Origin: an uncultured Clostridia bacterium
GTDB taxonomy: Bacteria; Bacillota; Clostridia; Oscillospirales; QAKW01
Direction: 5' to 3'
Assembly: GCA_944385895.1 (NCBI GenBank)
Contig: CALWYZ010000008.1
Coordinates: forward strand, 1 to 64,000
DNA length: 64,000 nucleotides
This document shows, one piece after another, positions 53,540-62,604 of this stretch; the stretch's first letter is position 1, and every line of letters begins with the position of its first letter. The translations under genes were made by a program, and so were the position numbers. Under the pieces are notes generated by a model. The model searched no databases. It was not told where the DNA came from and saw only the letters and a program-made list of their open reading frames with translations.

Positions 53540-53614
53540 TGGAGGTGCCAATCGGATTTGAACCGATGAATAAAGGTTTTGCAGACCTTGGCCTTACCAC
53601 TTGGCTATGGCACC
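53540..53614 (-). tRNA. tRNA-Cys (anticodon GCA)
   Basis: Acceptor GGTGCCA/TGGCACC, D arm with AAGTGGTAAGGC, anticodon loop CTGCAAA, T arm TCGGTTCAAATCCGA and encoded CCA on the minus strand; 2 bp from tRNA-Ala. Confidence 0.92.
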
Positions 53615-53645
53615 ATATAAATAAGCTTTAATTTACCAAAATCGG

Positions 53646-53721
53646 TGGTGCCTCCGGGCGGAATCGAACCACCGACACGGGGATTTTCAGTCCCCTGCTC
53701 TACCGACTGAGCTACAGAGGC
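53646..53721 (-). tRNA. tRNA-Phe (anticodon GAA)
   Basis: Acceptor GCCTCTG/CGGAGGC, anticodon stem GGGGA/TCCCC with loop CTGAAAA, T loop TTCGATT and encoded CCA on the minus strand. Confidence 0.93.
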
Positions 53722-53726
53722 AAAAA

Positions 53727-53803
53727 TGGCGACCCGGATGGGGCTCGAACCCACGACCTCTAGCGTGACAGGCTAGCGTTCTAACCAACTGAACTACCGG
53801 GCC
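53727..53803 (-). tRNA. tRNA-Asp (anticodon GTC)
   Basis: Acceptor GGCCCGG/CCGGGTC, anticodon stem CTAGC/GCTAG with loop CTGTCAC, T arm TGGGTTCGAGCCCCA and encoded CCA on the minus strand. It is the first gene of the run as transcribed. Confidence 0.93.
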
Positions 53804-54146
53804 ATTATCAATCAACACCGACAACGTAGCTCATTTTAGCATATTATTGCCAATTTGTCAACAGAAATTGCAAAACAATAACGTTTTAAACTACAGCTCA
53901 ACCGATACATTAAAACATAATTATACTCAAAATATTATATGCAAACAAGTATTTTTAATTAATGCTTTTTTATGTCTTTTATTCTATATATATGCCATCC
54001 TTATATAAAAAGCCCATTTTTTAGGCATATTTACAGTTTCCAAATGCAGAAAGCTATTTTTATATTCGGCTTCAAAATAACAGGATCAAATAATCATACC
54101 GCTTTATCCTTATAAAGCAAAACAGCCTGTCTGTTTTTTATATAAA
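53804..54146. other. Intergenic between tRNA genes, no gene seen
   Basis: Very AT-rich. It should contain the promoter of the leftward Asp-Phe-Cys-Ala tRNA run, but I cannot pick one hexamer pair with confidence. Confidence 0.35.
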
Positions 54147-54183
54147 ATAAAAACCGCCGCAAGACATGAATGAGATGCGGCGG
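54147..54183 (-). terminator. Terminator after tRNA-Met
   Basis: The stem ccgccgca / tgcggcgg at 54154-54161/54176-54183 is followed by T-rich DNA on the minus strand, right after the CCA of the tRNA. Confidence 0.85.
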
Positions 54184-54185
54184 AT

Positions 54186-54262
54186 TGGTGGACCATCAGG
54201 GACTCGAACCCCGGACCAACCGGTTATGAGCCGGTTGCTCTAACCAACTGAGCTAATGGTCC
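54186..54262 (-). tRNA. tRNA with anticodon CAT (elongator Met, or Ile2)
   Basis: Acceptor GGACCAT/ATGGTCC, anticodon stem CCGG with loop CTCATAA, T loop TTCGAGT and encoded CCA on the minus strand. The first acceptor pair is G-C, so it is not the initiator. A lysidine-modified tRNA-Ile would have the same anticodon and cannot be excluded. Confidence 0.88.
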
Positions 54263-54369
54263 TTCTAAAATACGCTTAATCAGTATAGCAAACCAAACCT
54301 TCTTTGTCAATATATTATTTTAAAATTTATTGATCAATTTTATAAATCAAAAATCATACTATAAATTAT

Positions 54370-54807
54370 TTATTTTATGTCCTTTATCATCTGACGGTAA
54401 TCAAGAATTTTATATCCTAACTTTTCATAAAGCATTTGAGCACGTACGTTTTTAGGCTCAATCTCCAAACGGTAACGGGCAGCAGGCCGATGCTTTTCAA
54501 GATACTCAAAAAACTCCTTCCCCAAACCTTTTGACCGATATTGCTGTCTTATAAAAAGTTCTTCTATCCAAATCACAATACCTCCGGCCTCCTGAGAAAA
54601 AGTTTTACTAATAAGTGCAAAACCTGCTATATCTCCGTCATACTCTATTATAAAACACTCTGTATATACATCAGAACGTACAATTTCTTCGAAAGTACGT
54701 TTATAATTCAATTTGTCAATCGGATGCAGCACCGCTGACGAATGATAAAACTCATCTACTAATTCAAAATACAAATCTTTTTCACTAGCTTTTAATTTAC
54801 GTATCAT
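54370..54807 (-). CDS. GNAT-family N-acetyltransferase
   Basis: The 145-aa product has the standard GNAT order: MIRKLKASEKDLYFEL, FIIEYDGDIAGFALIS, IEELFIRQQYRSKGLGKEFFEYLEK with the acetyl-CoA-binding RxxGxG, and LEIEPKNVRAQMLYEKLGYK. The acceptor is unknown. The start follows GGAGAA. Monocistronic, leftward. Confidence 0.9.
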   Translation of the reverse strand: MIRKLKASEKDLYFELVDEFYHSSAVLHPIDKLNYKRTFEEIVRSDVYTECFIIEYDGDIAGFALISKTFSQEAGGIVIWIEELFIRQQYRSKGLGKEFFEYLEKHRPAARYRLEIEPKNVRAQMLYEKLGYKILDYRQMIKDIK

Positions 54808-54889
54808 ATTTTCTCCTGTTATATCAAAACAATATGCAGCATAGTAGGTTTATGCTGCATATTGATTTTATCACAACAAAATAACTATT

Positions 54890-55345
54890 TCAACCTTTTC
54901 TTACTCGTCTGATCGGCGTTAAGGGATATTTTTTTACTTTTATATTTATATATGAATCACTTCCGAAGTGTTTTTTTAATGCATATTCTATGCTTTTGCT
55001 GGTACCGGCTCCGCTGCCGTGTACAATATATGTATTATATGACAGAAAAACATCTATTCTCATAACCCCTGCGAATTTGCGCCAGTTAATATTGTGTACT
55101 TCACTGACCTGAGGAAACCCTGACAATATTCTTAAAATTTCTGCCTTTACATTACAGCTTTGCCTTTCTGCAGACACACTGCATGCTATACAAACAAGAC
55201 CCGTCAGTATATGCATAAAACCATCAAAAGCAAACCCAAATGAATAAAATATACAGCTCAGATATATTTTTATACACGCCAAAATTATATTTACTATTGC
55301 CGTTAAATACAGCATCATACGCTGCCATGTTAATTGTTCGTTCAT
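54890..55345 (-). CDS. Shortened cation-diffusion-facilitator-like protein
   Basis: The 151-aa product has two hydrophobic helices (about 12-30 and 35-58). The second contains DGFMHILTGLV, like the metal-site helix of CDF transporters (SxxxDxxHS). A soluble end follows (LRILSGFPQVSEVHNINWRKFAGVMRIDVFL), like the CDF C-terminal domain. The four helices in between are missing. The start overlaps the feoB stop (ATGA), so it is co-translated. It may be an internally deleted gene or an adapted accessory to FeoB. Confidence 0.55.
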   Translation of the reverse strand: MNEQLTWQRMMLYLTAIVNIILACIKIYLSCIFYSFGFAFDGFMHILTGLVCIACSVSAERQSCNVKAEILRILSGFPQVSEVHNINWRKFAGVMRIDVFLSYNTYIVHGSGAGTSKSIEYALKKHFGSDSYINIKVKKYPLTPIRRVRKG

Positions 55346-57483
55346 ACAAATAACCGCGCAATCTGTGTGAATAAAAAGCAAACCACCATTCCGGTCAAAG
55401 TCGGAAGCAGAATTGAAACAGCGGTCCATTTAAGGCTGCCAGTCTCTTTATGAACAGTTAAAACAGTTGTAGAACAAGGCCAATGAAGTAGCGAAAAAAG
55501 AATCACATTTGCGGCGGTAATCCATGTCCAGCCATTTTCGACAAAAAGCTGCTTCATTTGTACAATATTGTCCAGTTCAACAATACTGCCTTGTGCCATA
55601 TACGCCATTATAATTATAGGTACAACAATTTCATTTGCAGGAAAACCCAATATAAACGCCATCAATATAACACCGTCCATGCCTAAAAGCCGAGCAAAAG
55701 GGTCTAAAAAATAAGCACAATGGTTGAGAATACTCAAGTCTCCCACTGTAATATTAGCCATAAGCCAAATAATCAATCCTGCAGGCGCTGCCACAGCTAC
55801 GGCTCTTCCCAACACAAAAAGGGTTCTATCGAATACAGAGCGGATTATTACCTTTATGACCTGCGGACGACGGTAAGGCGGAAGTTCAAGCGTAAATGAG
55901 GAAGGAACTCCTTTAAGAAGTGTTTCCGATAAAAATCTTGACATTATAAAGGTTACCGCTATTCCCAACATTATTACTAAAGTAAGTGCCAATGCAGAAA
56001 GAACGCTGTCAAACATACCGACACTGCCTATAAAAAACATAGTAATTATGGTGATCATCGCCGGGAATCTGCCGTTACACGGGACAAAATTATTAGTTAG
56101 TATTGCAATAAGTCTTTCACGAGGTGAGTCAATAATACGGCATCCTACAACACCGGCAGCATTACAACCAAAACCCATACACATAGAAAGAGCTTGCTTC
56201 CCACAGGCTTTGCACTTTTTAAAAGGTCTGTCTAAGTTATATGCAACACGAGGCAGATATCCCACATCTTCCAGAAGCGTGAATAATGGGAAAAAAATTG
56301 CCATTGGCGGAAGCATGACAGATACAACCCACGCAAGCACACGGTACACGCCCAATACCAATGCACCGTGCAGCCAATCAGGAGCTCCTGCTTTTATAAA
56401 CAAATCACTTAACAATTGCTGCCCTTTGAATAATATATCAGAAAGTATCTGGGATGGATAGTTTGCTCCTGTTATGGTAATCCAAAAAATAACGGCTAAC
56501 ATTAAAAGCATAACAGGATATCCCATCCATTTACTGGTAAGGATACGGTCTATGCGGCGATCAACGCTGTTATAGCCGTCTCCCTTTTGCATAACTACTT
56601 GTTTGGCTGTCTGTTCTGCGGTACGGACAATACTTGCAACAATGCTGTCTTTAAATCTTTCTTTATCAAACCCGTTTTGAGAAAGTATGTTCTGCGCTTG
56701 CTTTAAAGCTTCACTTACACCTTTTTCAGACAGTAAATCAAATTCAAAATAATTATTTATCTCTTTGATCAGCGATTGATCATAATCAAGCAGCTTCAGC
56801 GCCAACCAGCGCGGGCTGACAGTATCTCCGACAGCATTAACAATGGCAGGTTCCAAAACTGAAATGGCATTTTCTATGGTTTCTTCATATTCGATTACAT
56901 GCGGTTTTGTCAACGTTCTTCCGTCTACCAGACAGTCCAGTTGATGCATTAAATTATCCAAAGTTTTTTTCTTTCGTGCTATTGTTCCAACCACAGGTAC
57001 ACCTAAAATGTCAGACAATGCTTTTAAATCAATTGATATTTTTTTGCGTTTAGCCTCATCAAGCAAGTTTACACATACTATAGTTTTATTTGATATTTCT
57101 ATTGTTTGCAATACAAGGTTTAAATTGCGTTCAAGACAAGTGGCATCGCATACAACAACAGTCGCATCCGGCCGGCCGAAACAAATAAAATTTCTTGCTA
57201 CCTCTTCCTCGGCAGAGTGAGCCATAAGCGAATATGTTCCCGGAATATCAACCAGTACATAACCATAATTTGAGGTCTTACAATACCCCTGCGCATTAGC
57301 AACAGTCTTGCCGGGCCAGTTGCCGGTATGCTGATTCATACCGGTAAGATTATTAAACAAGGTACTTTTGCCGACATTGGGATTACCCGCAATTGCAACA
57401 ATAAAATCATTATTATTCTGTTTTTTTATTTTTAATCCCGAATCAACAGCTTTTATACCGACAGAGGCGCTTGTAAGTCCCAT
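55342..57483 (-). CDS. feoB: Ferrous iron transporter FeoB
   Basis: The 713-aa product has an N-terminal G domain (GNPNVGKST, TGNWPGKTV, DIPGTYSL, NLLDEAKR), a helical GDI-like region, and a long membrane domain with two gate repeats (MCMGFGCNAAGVVGCRI and the later FILGFPANEIVVP). It imports Fe2+ in anaerobic conditions. The ATG at 57483 follows GGGGAGG; a 17-codon extension upstream is not used. feoA lies 16 bp upstream. Confidence 0.95.
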   Translation of the reverse strand: MGLTSASVGIKAVDSGLKIKKQNNNDFIVAIAGNPNVGKSTLFNNLTGMNQHTGNWPGKTVANAQGYCKTSNYGYVLVDIPGTYSLMAHSAEEEVARNFICFGRPDATVVVCDATCLERNLNLVLQTIEISNKTIVCVNLLDEAKRKKISIDLKALSDILGVPVVGTIARKKKTLDNLMHQLDCLVDGRTLTKPHVIEYEETIENAISVLEPAIVNAVGDTVSPRWLALKLLDYDQSLIKEINNYFEFDLLSEKGVSEALKQAQNILSQNGFDKERFKDSIVASIVRTAEQTAKQVVMQKGDGYNSVDRRIDRILTSKWMGYPVMLLMLAVIFWITITGANYPSQILSDILFKGQQLLSDLFIKAGAPDWLHGALVLGVYRVLAWVVSVMLPPMAIFFPLFTLLEDVGYLPRVAYNLDRPFKKCKACGKQALSMCMGFGCNAAGVVGCRIIDSPRERLIAILTNNFVPCNGRFPAMITIITMFFIGSVGMFDSVLSALALTLVIMLGIAVTFIMSRFLSETLLKGVPSSFTLELPPYRRPQVIKVIIRSVFDRTLFVLGRAVAVAAPAGLIIWLMANITVGDLSILNHCAYFLDPFARLLGMDGVILMAFILGFPANEIVVPIIIMAYMAQGSIVELDNIVQMKQLFVENGWTWITAANVILFSLLHWPCSTTVLTVHKETGSLKWTAVSILLPTLTGMVVCFLFTQIARLFV

Positions 57484-57499
57484 ATTATTCCTCCCCAAA

Positions 57500-57733
57500 T
57501 TATGCCTGTAATAAAATATTTCTGCAATCCTCACAACGAATTGCTATAACCGCGCCCCGGATCAAAAATGCGGTGGGATCACCTGAAGGACTTCTGCCCA
57601 GGCATTCTACCTGAGTACCTTCAATAAGTCCTATATCCAGAAGCCGACGTCTTATGCTACCGTCCGACAAAAGGCTTTTAACCGTGCCTTTTTGTCCCGG
57701 CTTTATATCATTAAGGCTGAAATTGCCGTTCAT
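57500..57733 (-). CDS. feoA: Ferrous iron transport protein FeoA
   Basis: The 77-aa SH3-like protein (LNDIKPGQKGTVKSLLSDGSIRRRLLDIGLIEGTQVECLGRSP...RGAVIAIRCEDCRNILL) is the usual small partner of FeoB. Usual length. It is the first gene of feoA-feoB-CDF-like, divergent from a DtxR-family regulator. Confidence 0.93.
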   Translation of the reverse strand: MNGNFSLNDIKPGQKGTVKSLLSDGSIRRRLLDIGLIEGTQVECLGRSPSGDPTAFLIRGAVIAIRCEDCRNILLQA

Positions 57734-57756
57734 ATATATTACCTTCCGAAAATATA

Positions 57757-57785
57757 TTTTCCTTGAGGAAACTTTTTTTCCTCAA
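57757..57785. promoter_or_regulatory. Palindromic operator candidate between feoA and the DtxR-family gene
   Basis: ttttccttgaggaaa (57757-57771) is an inverted repeat around TGA, and ttgaggaaa...tttcctcaa (57763-57785) is a second perfect inverted pair that shares one arm. Nested palindromes between divergent iron genes suggest a metal-repressor site; the exact consensus is not one I can match. Confidence 0.55.
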
Positions 57786-57830
57786 GCTATTCTATTACAA
57801 AATAATCTAAAATGTTACAGGCGGTATGAT

Positions 57831-58265
57831 ATGGATAAAGGTGAATCGGAATTTTTTACAATGAAGGGATATGTAGAACATACTCATGGACTCTCAGCAT
57901 CAATGGAAGATTATCTTGAAATGATTTATCGTTTGTCAATCAACGGCAAAATCATACGTATAAGTGAACTGGCCTCTAACCTTCATGTCCGTCCTCCGTC
58001 TGCATCTAAAATGGCATATCTGCTTAAAAACAGCGGATTTATACTATTTCAGAAATACGGATATATCTCTCTTACCGAAAAAGGAAAAAACACAGGCGAA
58101 TATCTCCTATACCGTCATGAAACAATTCACAGATTTTTATGTCTTTTAAATCAAAGCGATAATGAGTTAGAGCAAACTGAAAAAATAGAACATTACATAA
58201 ATGCAAAAACCGTACAAAATTTAGCTCATCTAAACGATGTTTTAAATGTGAAAAAAAAGTCATAA
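57831..58265 (+). CDS. DtxR/MntR-family metal-dependent regulator
   Basis: The 144-aa product has the N-terminal winged helix typical of the family (SASMEDYLEMIYRLSINGKIIRISELASNLHVRPPSASKMAYLLKNSGFI, then the wing YGYISLTEKGKNTGEYLLYRHETIHRFL). The segment between has the usual metal-site spacing, and there is no C-terminal SH3 domain, as in MntR. The ATG at 57831 is chosen because the homology begins there. It probably controls the divergent feoAB in response to Fe2+ or Mn2+. Confidence 0.82.
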   Translation: MDKGESEFFTMKGYVEHTHGLSASMEDYLEMIYRLSINGKIIRISELASNLHVRPPSASKMAYLLKNSGFILFQKYGYISLTEKGKNTGEYLLYRHETIHRFLCLLNQSDNELEQTEKIEHYINAKTVQNLAHLNDVLNVKKKS

Positions 58266-58283
58266 AACAATTGAATATATTTA

Positions 58284-58312
58284 TTGACTTTATATTATTC
58301 AAGCATTAAAAT
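58284..58312 (+). promoter_or_regulatory. Promoter of the NatAB-type ABC transporter
   Basis: TTGACT at 58284-58289 and TAAAAT at 58307-58312 with a 17-bp spacer, 30 bp before the start codon. Confidence 0.7.
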
Positions 58313-58341
58313 AAAAAAAGATTACAAATAAGGAGGGTAAT

Positions 58342-59259
58342 ATGGAGCTTGAAATAAGAAATATCAAAAAAAGTTTTTCAGATAAAGAGATTCTGCACGG
58401 TATAAGCTTTAAAGTAAAAAGCGGTCAGGCTCTAGGCCTGCTTGGCAGAAACGGAGCCGGTAAGACAACCGCCATACGTATTATTATGGATGTTTTCAGA
58501 GCCGACAGCGGTGATATTCTTATAGACGGCAAACATTTTAAAGCGGACCATTATAAATTGGGGTATCTGCCAGAGGAGCGCGGACTGTATCCTAAACGTA
58601 CGGTTTGGGACCAAATAATTTTTCTTGCAAGACTTCGTGGAATGAAAAAATCAGAAGCTGTCAAAAACACTCAAAAGTGGCTTGAACGTATTGGTATTCC
58701 AGAATATGCCTCAAGAAAGCTTGAAACTCTTTCAAAAGGTAACCAGCAAAAAGTGCAGCTGGCGGCAACACTTGTTTCAGATCCTGATATAATTATTCTT
58801 GATGAACCTTTTTCGGGTCTTGATCCTGTAAATTCACAAATATTAAAAGATATTGTAAATGAGCTTATATCTGAAGGAAAAATCGTTATTTTTTCAAGCC
58901 ATCAGATGAGCTATGTTGAAGAGTTCTGTGATAGTATCGCAATTATACATCATGGTGAGATAGTACTATCCGGAAGTCTTACTGAAATCAAACGTGAATA
59001 CGGTAAAAACCGGCTTATGCTGTCAGCAGTCAACTACTCTTTAAAGGAACTTGAAGAAAAACTGTTGAGTGATTTTAGTGATTTGCTTACAGTAACAGGC
59101 AAAAATAAAATGGTGCTTATACTTACAAAATCTCAAAAAACAACATCTAAAGATATTTTGGAACGTATTGCCAAAAGTGATATCGAAATTAATAAATTCG
59201 GTATATATGAGCCGTCACTAAATGATATTTTTGTGGACAAGGCCGGTGATGAAGAATGA
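58342..59259 (+). CDS. ABC transporter ATP-binding protein (NatA-like)
   Basis: The 305-aa product has Walker A GRNGAGKTT, the signature LSKGNQQKV, Walker B IIILDEPFSGLDP and the switch SSHQM. The last 80 residues are the extra domain of NatA/DUF4162-type ATPases. The signature SKGNQ is usual for this branch. It powers the membrane partner encoded just after (ATGA overlap). AAGGAGGG ahead of ATG. Confidence 0.92.
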   Translation: MELEIRNIKKSFSDKEILHGISFKVKSGQALGLLGRNGAGKTTAIRIIMDVFRADSGDILIDGKHFKADHYKLGYLPEERGLYPKRTVWDQIIFLARLRGMKKSEAVKNTQKWLERIGIPEYASRKLETLSKGNQQKVQLAATLVSDPDIIILDEPFSGLDPVNSQILKDIVNELISEGKIVIFSSHQMSYVEEFCDSIAIIHHGEIVLSGSLTEIKREYGKNRLMLSAVNYSLKELEEKLLSDFSDLLTVTGKNKMVLILTKSQKTTSKDILERIAKSDIEINKFGIYEPSLNDIFVDKAGDEE

Positions 59260-60521
59260 AAAAATTTGCGGTGATATTAAAATACGAACTTAAAGAATAT
59301 ATATCAAGTAAGGGATTTATCACCTTTACTCTTCTGCTTGCTATAATAGGAGCTATCTTATTATGCCTGCCCAGATTTTTTGACTTGTCAAAGTTTACAG
59401 GAGTTCAAACAAATTCACAAAATACAGAAAATGATGTTTTACAGGATGATTCTTCAGAAACGGTTGATTCTAATATAAAATATGCACTGTACGACCCTAA
59501 AGGTATTGCTGACATACAACTTCTCAGTCAATATTTTGATGGAGCACAATTTATCAAAACAAACAGCGGTGATGAAATTGAAGCTTTAGTCAATGACCAT
59601 ACAGTAGATGCAGGTTTTTTAATAGTATCAGATACTGAATACGAATATTATATTTACAATAATTCGATATACAATAAAGATCAAGCTACCTTTGATGAAG
59701 CGATGAAAATGATGTCTCGTATACGATACTGTCAGCAGCACGGTCTTGACATTAATGAAATAACACAAATGTATGAGCCTCAAATCAACGTTAAAGAGCA
59801 TATTATAAACAAAGATTCTCAGCAAAGTTACGGATACTGTTATGCTCTTGTCATTATAGTGTTTATGCTGATCATGTTTTACGGTCAGATGATTGCCGTA
59901 TCGGTAACTACAGAAAAAAGCAACCGTGCAATAGAAGTACTTGTCACCTCCACAACACCTAACAGTCTTTTGTTTGGTAAAGTAATAGCAGGCGCAATTG
60001 CAGGAATAATGCAAAGCGGAATAATTCTCAGTTCTATACTTATATCTTATCAGTTTAATCGTGAGCAGTGGGGCGGGATGCTTGACATGGTTCTCAATAT
60101 ACCGTCAAATGTACTTATCGTTTTTGCAATTTTCGGAACCTTAGGTTACCTTTTCTATGCGTTTTTATTTGGTGCTATGGGCGCTCTTGTTAGCAAAGTC
60201 GAAGATGTAAGCAAAAGTGTAAGCGGCCTTACCATGATTATTATGTTAATTTACTTTTTCTCGCTATTCCAGCTTACAAATGCAGACGGTATTATTATAA
60301 AGATCCTCTCATATTTACCGTTCAGCTCGTATACGACTATGTTTATGCGTGTAGCTATGGGAAGTGTATCTATCTGGGAAATCGTATTGTCATTTATTAT
60401 TCTTATTGTGTCGGTAATAGGCGCAGGTATGCTGGGCGCAGCGATTTACAGAATGGGTACTCTCCGCTACGGTAACCCAATAAAGCTATCAGCAGCTGTA
60501 AAAAGCCTGCGAAGACAATAA
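59256..60521 (+). CDS. ABC-2 type permease (NatB-like)
   Basis: The 421-aa product has one N-terminal helix (about 20-42), a large extracellular loop (about 43-195), and five more helices with the conserved VSVTTEKSNRAIEVLVTSTTPNSLLFGKVIAG segment typical of NatB permeases. NatAB exports sodium in Bacillus; other members export peptides or drugs, so the substrate here is open. Confidence 0.9.
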   Translation: MKKFAVILKYELKEYISSKGFITFTLLLAIIGAILLCLPRFFDLSKFTGVQTNSQNTENDVLQDDSSETVDSNIKYALYDPKGIADIQLLSQYFDGAQFIKTNSGDEIEALVNDHTVDAGFLIVSDTEYEYYIYNNSIYNKDQATFDEAMKMMSRIRYCQQHGLDINEITQMYEPQINVKEHIINKDSQQSYGYCYALVIIVFMLIMFYGQMIAVSVTTEKSNRAIEVLVTSTTPNSLLFGKVIAGAIAGIMQSGIILSSILISYQFNREQWGGMLDMVLNIPSNVLIVFAIFGTLGYLFYAFLFGAMGALVSKVEDVSKSVSGLTMIIMLIYFFSLFQLTNADGIIIKILSYLPFSSYTTMFMRVAMGSVSIWEIVLSFIILIVSVIGAGMLGAAIYRMGTLRYGNPIKLSAAVKSLRRQ

Positions 60522-60599
60522 ACACATTTATCTAAGCTTTTATGTTTGTATAAAAAATCAGACAGAAAAAACAGAATTAATGCATGCAGACTTGAAGAT

Positions 60600-60640
60600 T
60601 AAAAAATGTACCGCGTTTTTTTGCGGTACATTTTTTACTA
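60600..60640. terminator. Bidirectional terminator between convergent genes
   Basis: The stem aaaaaatgtaccgc / gcggtacatttttt at 60601-60634 has T runs in both directions. Confidence 0.88.
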
Positions 60641-60653
60641 TAATAACGGTAAT

Positions 60654-62489
60654 TCAATAAGCTCTTATTTCAAACACTGTAACTGTTTGACAACCATTTG
60701 TAGAAAGTATCCTGACTTCAAATCCGTCACAGAGTGTCATATCGAAATCACATACACACAAACGCTGATGATTTCCCCTGACTTTAATTGTTTTAACTGT
60801 CTTACCGTCTCTTAAAACTAATATATCAAAATCACAAACAAGCTCCGGCGGCACCCCGCGGCGCTGCTGACGCTGACGCGCGGGCGCCATAGTCATGCGT
60901 ATGGGAAAAGTAAAATTAGAATCAAAAGTAAGTCTTATCTGTGACAGCTTGCAAGCCTTCTTTAAACGTGCTTTTATCCACGTATTCGGGGATAGTTCAC
61001 ATTTCCATGAATTTTTATTATCACCGTAATCACGAGAAACACCGCTTATCACGCACTCCGGACCATGTCCTTTTAAATATGAAGAAGCGGTAAATTCGGC
61101 TGTGCGCGCAATATCATTTTTATCTTTATTTTCAAGACCTGGGATAAAACCATCTTCTTTTAAAATTCTCTGTCTGAGCAAATCTGTATATTCATTCAGC
61201 ATTCGCGGCAGTATATTTTTCTCCGTACACATCGCCGCGGCAATACCAACAGCATGCCCGCCTACAGCACATGTTCCTATAACACGCGCGCTTGCCAGTC
61301 CCAGTTTGGATGCCGATATGTTTCTGCCTGCCATAAAAAGATTTTTTATATTTTTGGAATAATAACAGCGGTAAGGTATTGTATACGTTCCGTCAAACGT
61401 CCACACCTGACTGGGAAGAAGATGTTTATCTTTTATACCGTTTGGCGCATGCAGATCCACTCCCCAGCCGCCGTATGCAACACCATCGTCAAACAGTCTG
61501 TTCTCAAGAATATCGCACTCATTTAAGACATAATCTCCAACAAGCCTGCGGCTTTCTCGCATACCCGGAAGCGCTCCGACCCATTCAAGATCATAATTTG
61601 CAGCTCCGTGATCACCTCCGTTTTTTATATGATCCCATACCCCGTAAAAATAAGAGTAAAGTTCATCGCGTATATTTTCGTAATCGTCTATAATATCCTC
61701 GCTTTCACCCGACAGCTCTACCCACCAATATCCATACTCCGTACCTGCACTGCTGAACGACGAAACTCGCTTATATTCCTCTGGATCTTCCGCCTGTGAA
61801 TAATCGGGAATCACCGAAGAATGCACACGATAAGCAAGATCGCTTTCATCCAGTTTTTTAGCAAATGACGGTGGTGTAAACTTAACGGGTTCTCCCCTGT
61901 CCACTGCTCTGAAAAGAATACTGTTTCCCATGCGGTTGTTATTTTCCTTGTCAGGCGCATGCTTTTCACCGCACTTACTTCGACTTTCACTTCCTGTCAT
62001 AAACTCCGCACCCGCAAAATATCCAAGGGTGCCATTACCAGTGCAGTCCGCAAAGAGATTTGCTGTAAAGGTTATGTGCTTTTCAGTTGTTTCCTGATAA
62101 CAGTTGATTTTTGTGATAATTCCATCAGTGCTCTGAGCATCGTACATGACCGTATTTAAATAAAGATCAAGCCCCGGCTGAGTTTTCACCTTATTGAAAA
62201 GAGTAAGATCCCAAAGAGGATATGAAAACCAGTCGTTATGAGCTTTGTTGTCAAGCATTATTTCATGCAGTATACCGCCTTCCTCCAACTGAGGCTTTTT
62301 CTGGGAATCGCTTGCTCCGGAAATATGTATACGCACCTCACTTGAAGCATTCCCACCCAGCACACTGCGGTTATGTATAAGTGCTGTTTTTACTCCGTTT
62401 CTTGCCGCGGCTATAGCTGCACATATTCCGCTCATGCCTGCACCGCACACAACAAATTCATAATTTTTTGTCTCTATTTTGCGTTTCAT
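60654..62489 (-). CDS. FAD-dependent oxidoreductase (FAD_oxidored type)
   Basis: The product is about 611 aa. The N-terminal dinucleotide site is FVVCGAGMSGICAAIAAARNG, and SVLGGNASSEVRIHISGAS follows, which is typical of the PF12831-like family found in sugar-use clusters. LFADCTGNGTLGYFAGAEF and a NLFMAGRNISASKLGLASARVIGTCAVGGHAVGIAAA C-terminal FAD motif complete it. The last 120 residues look like a beta-sandwich domain. The ATG at 62489 has GGGAGG upstream. Divergent from an AraC regulator, its likely controller. Substrate unknown, perhaps a carbohydrate. Confidence 0.85.
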   Translation of the reverse strand: MKRKIETKNYEFVVCGAGMSGICAAIAAARNGVKTALIHNRSVLGGNASSEVRIHISGASDSQKKPQLEEGGILHEIMLDNKAHNDWFSYPLWDLTLFNKVKTQPGLDLYLNTVMYDAQSTDGIITKINCYQETTEKHITFTANLFADCTGNGTLGYFAGAEFMTGSESRSKCGEKHAPDKENNNRMGNSILFRAVDRGEPVKFTPPSFAKKLDESDLAYRVHSSVIPDYSQAEDPEEYKRVSSFSSAGTEYGYWWVELSGESEDIIDDYENIRDELYSYFYGVWDHIKNGGDHGAANYDLEWVGALPGMRESRRLVGDYVLNECDILENRLFDDGVAYGGWGVDLHAPNGIKDKHLLPSQVWTFDGTYTIPYRCYYSKNIKNLFMAGRNISASKLGLASARVIGTCAVGGHAVGIAAAMCTEKNILPRMLNEYTDLLRQRILKEDGFIPGLENKDKNDIARTAEFTASSYLKGHGPECVISGVSRDYGDNKNSWKCELSPNTWIKARLKKACKLSQIRLTFDSNFTFPIRMTMAPARQRQQRRGVPPELVCDFDILVLRDGKTVKTIKVRGNHQRLCVCDFDMTLCDGFEVRILSTNGCQTVTVFEIRAY

Positions 62490-62552
62490 CAATATACCTC
62501 CCGTCCGACATTTATTATATCAAAACAATTACGCTCTTTCTCCCACTTTGAT

Positions 62553-62581
62553 TTGCAATTTATCCACTTTTATGATATGAT
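62553..62581 (+). promoter_or_regulatory. Promoter of the AraC-family gene
   Basis: TTGCAA at 62553-62558 and TATGAT at 62576-62581 with a 17-bp spacer. Confidence 0.6.
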
Positions 62582-62604
62582 TTATATATAAGGAGAAATA
62601 AAAA

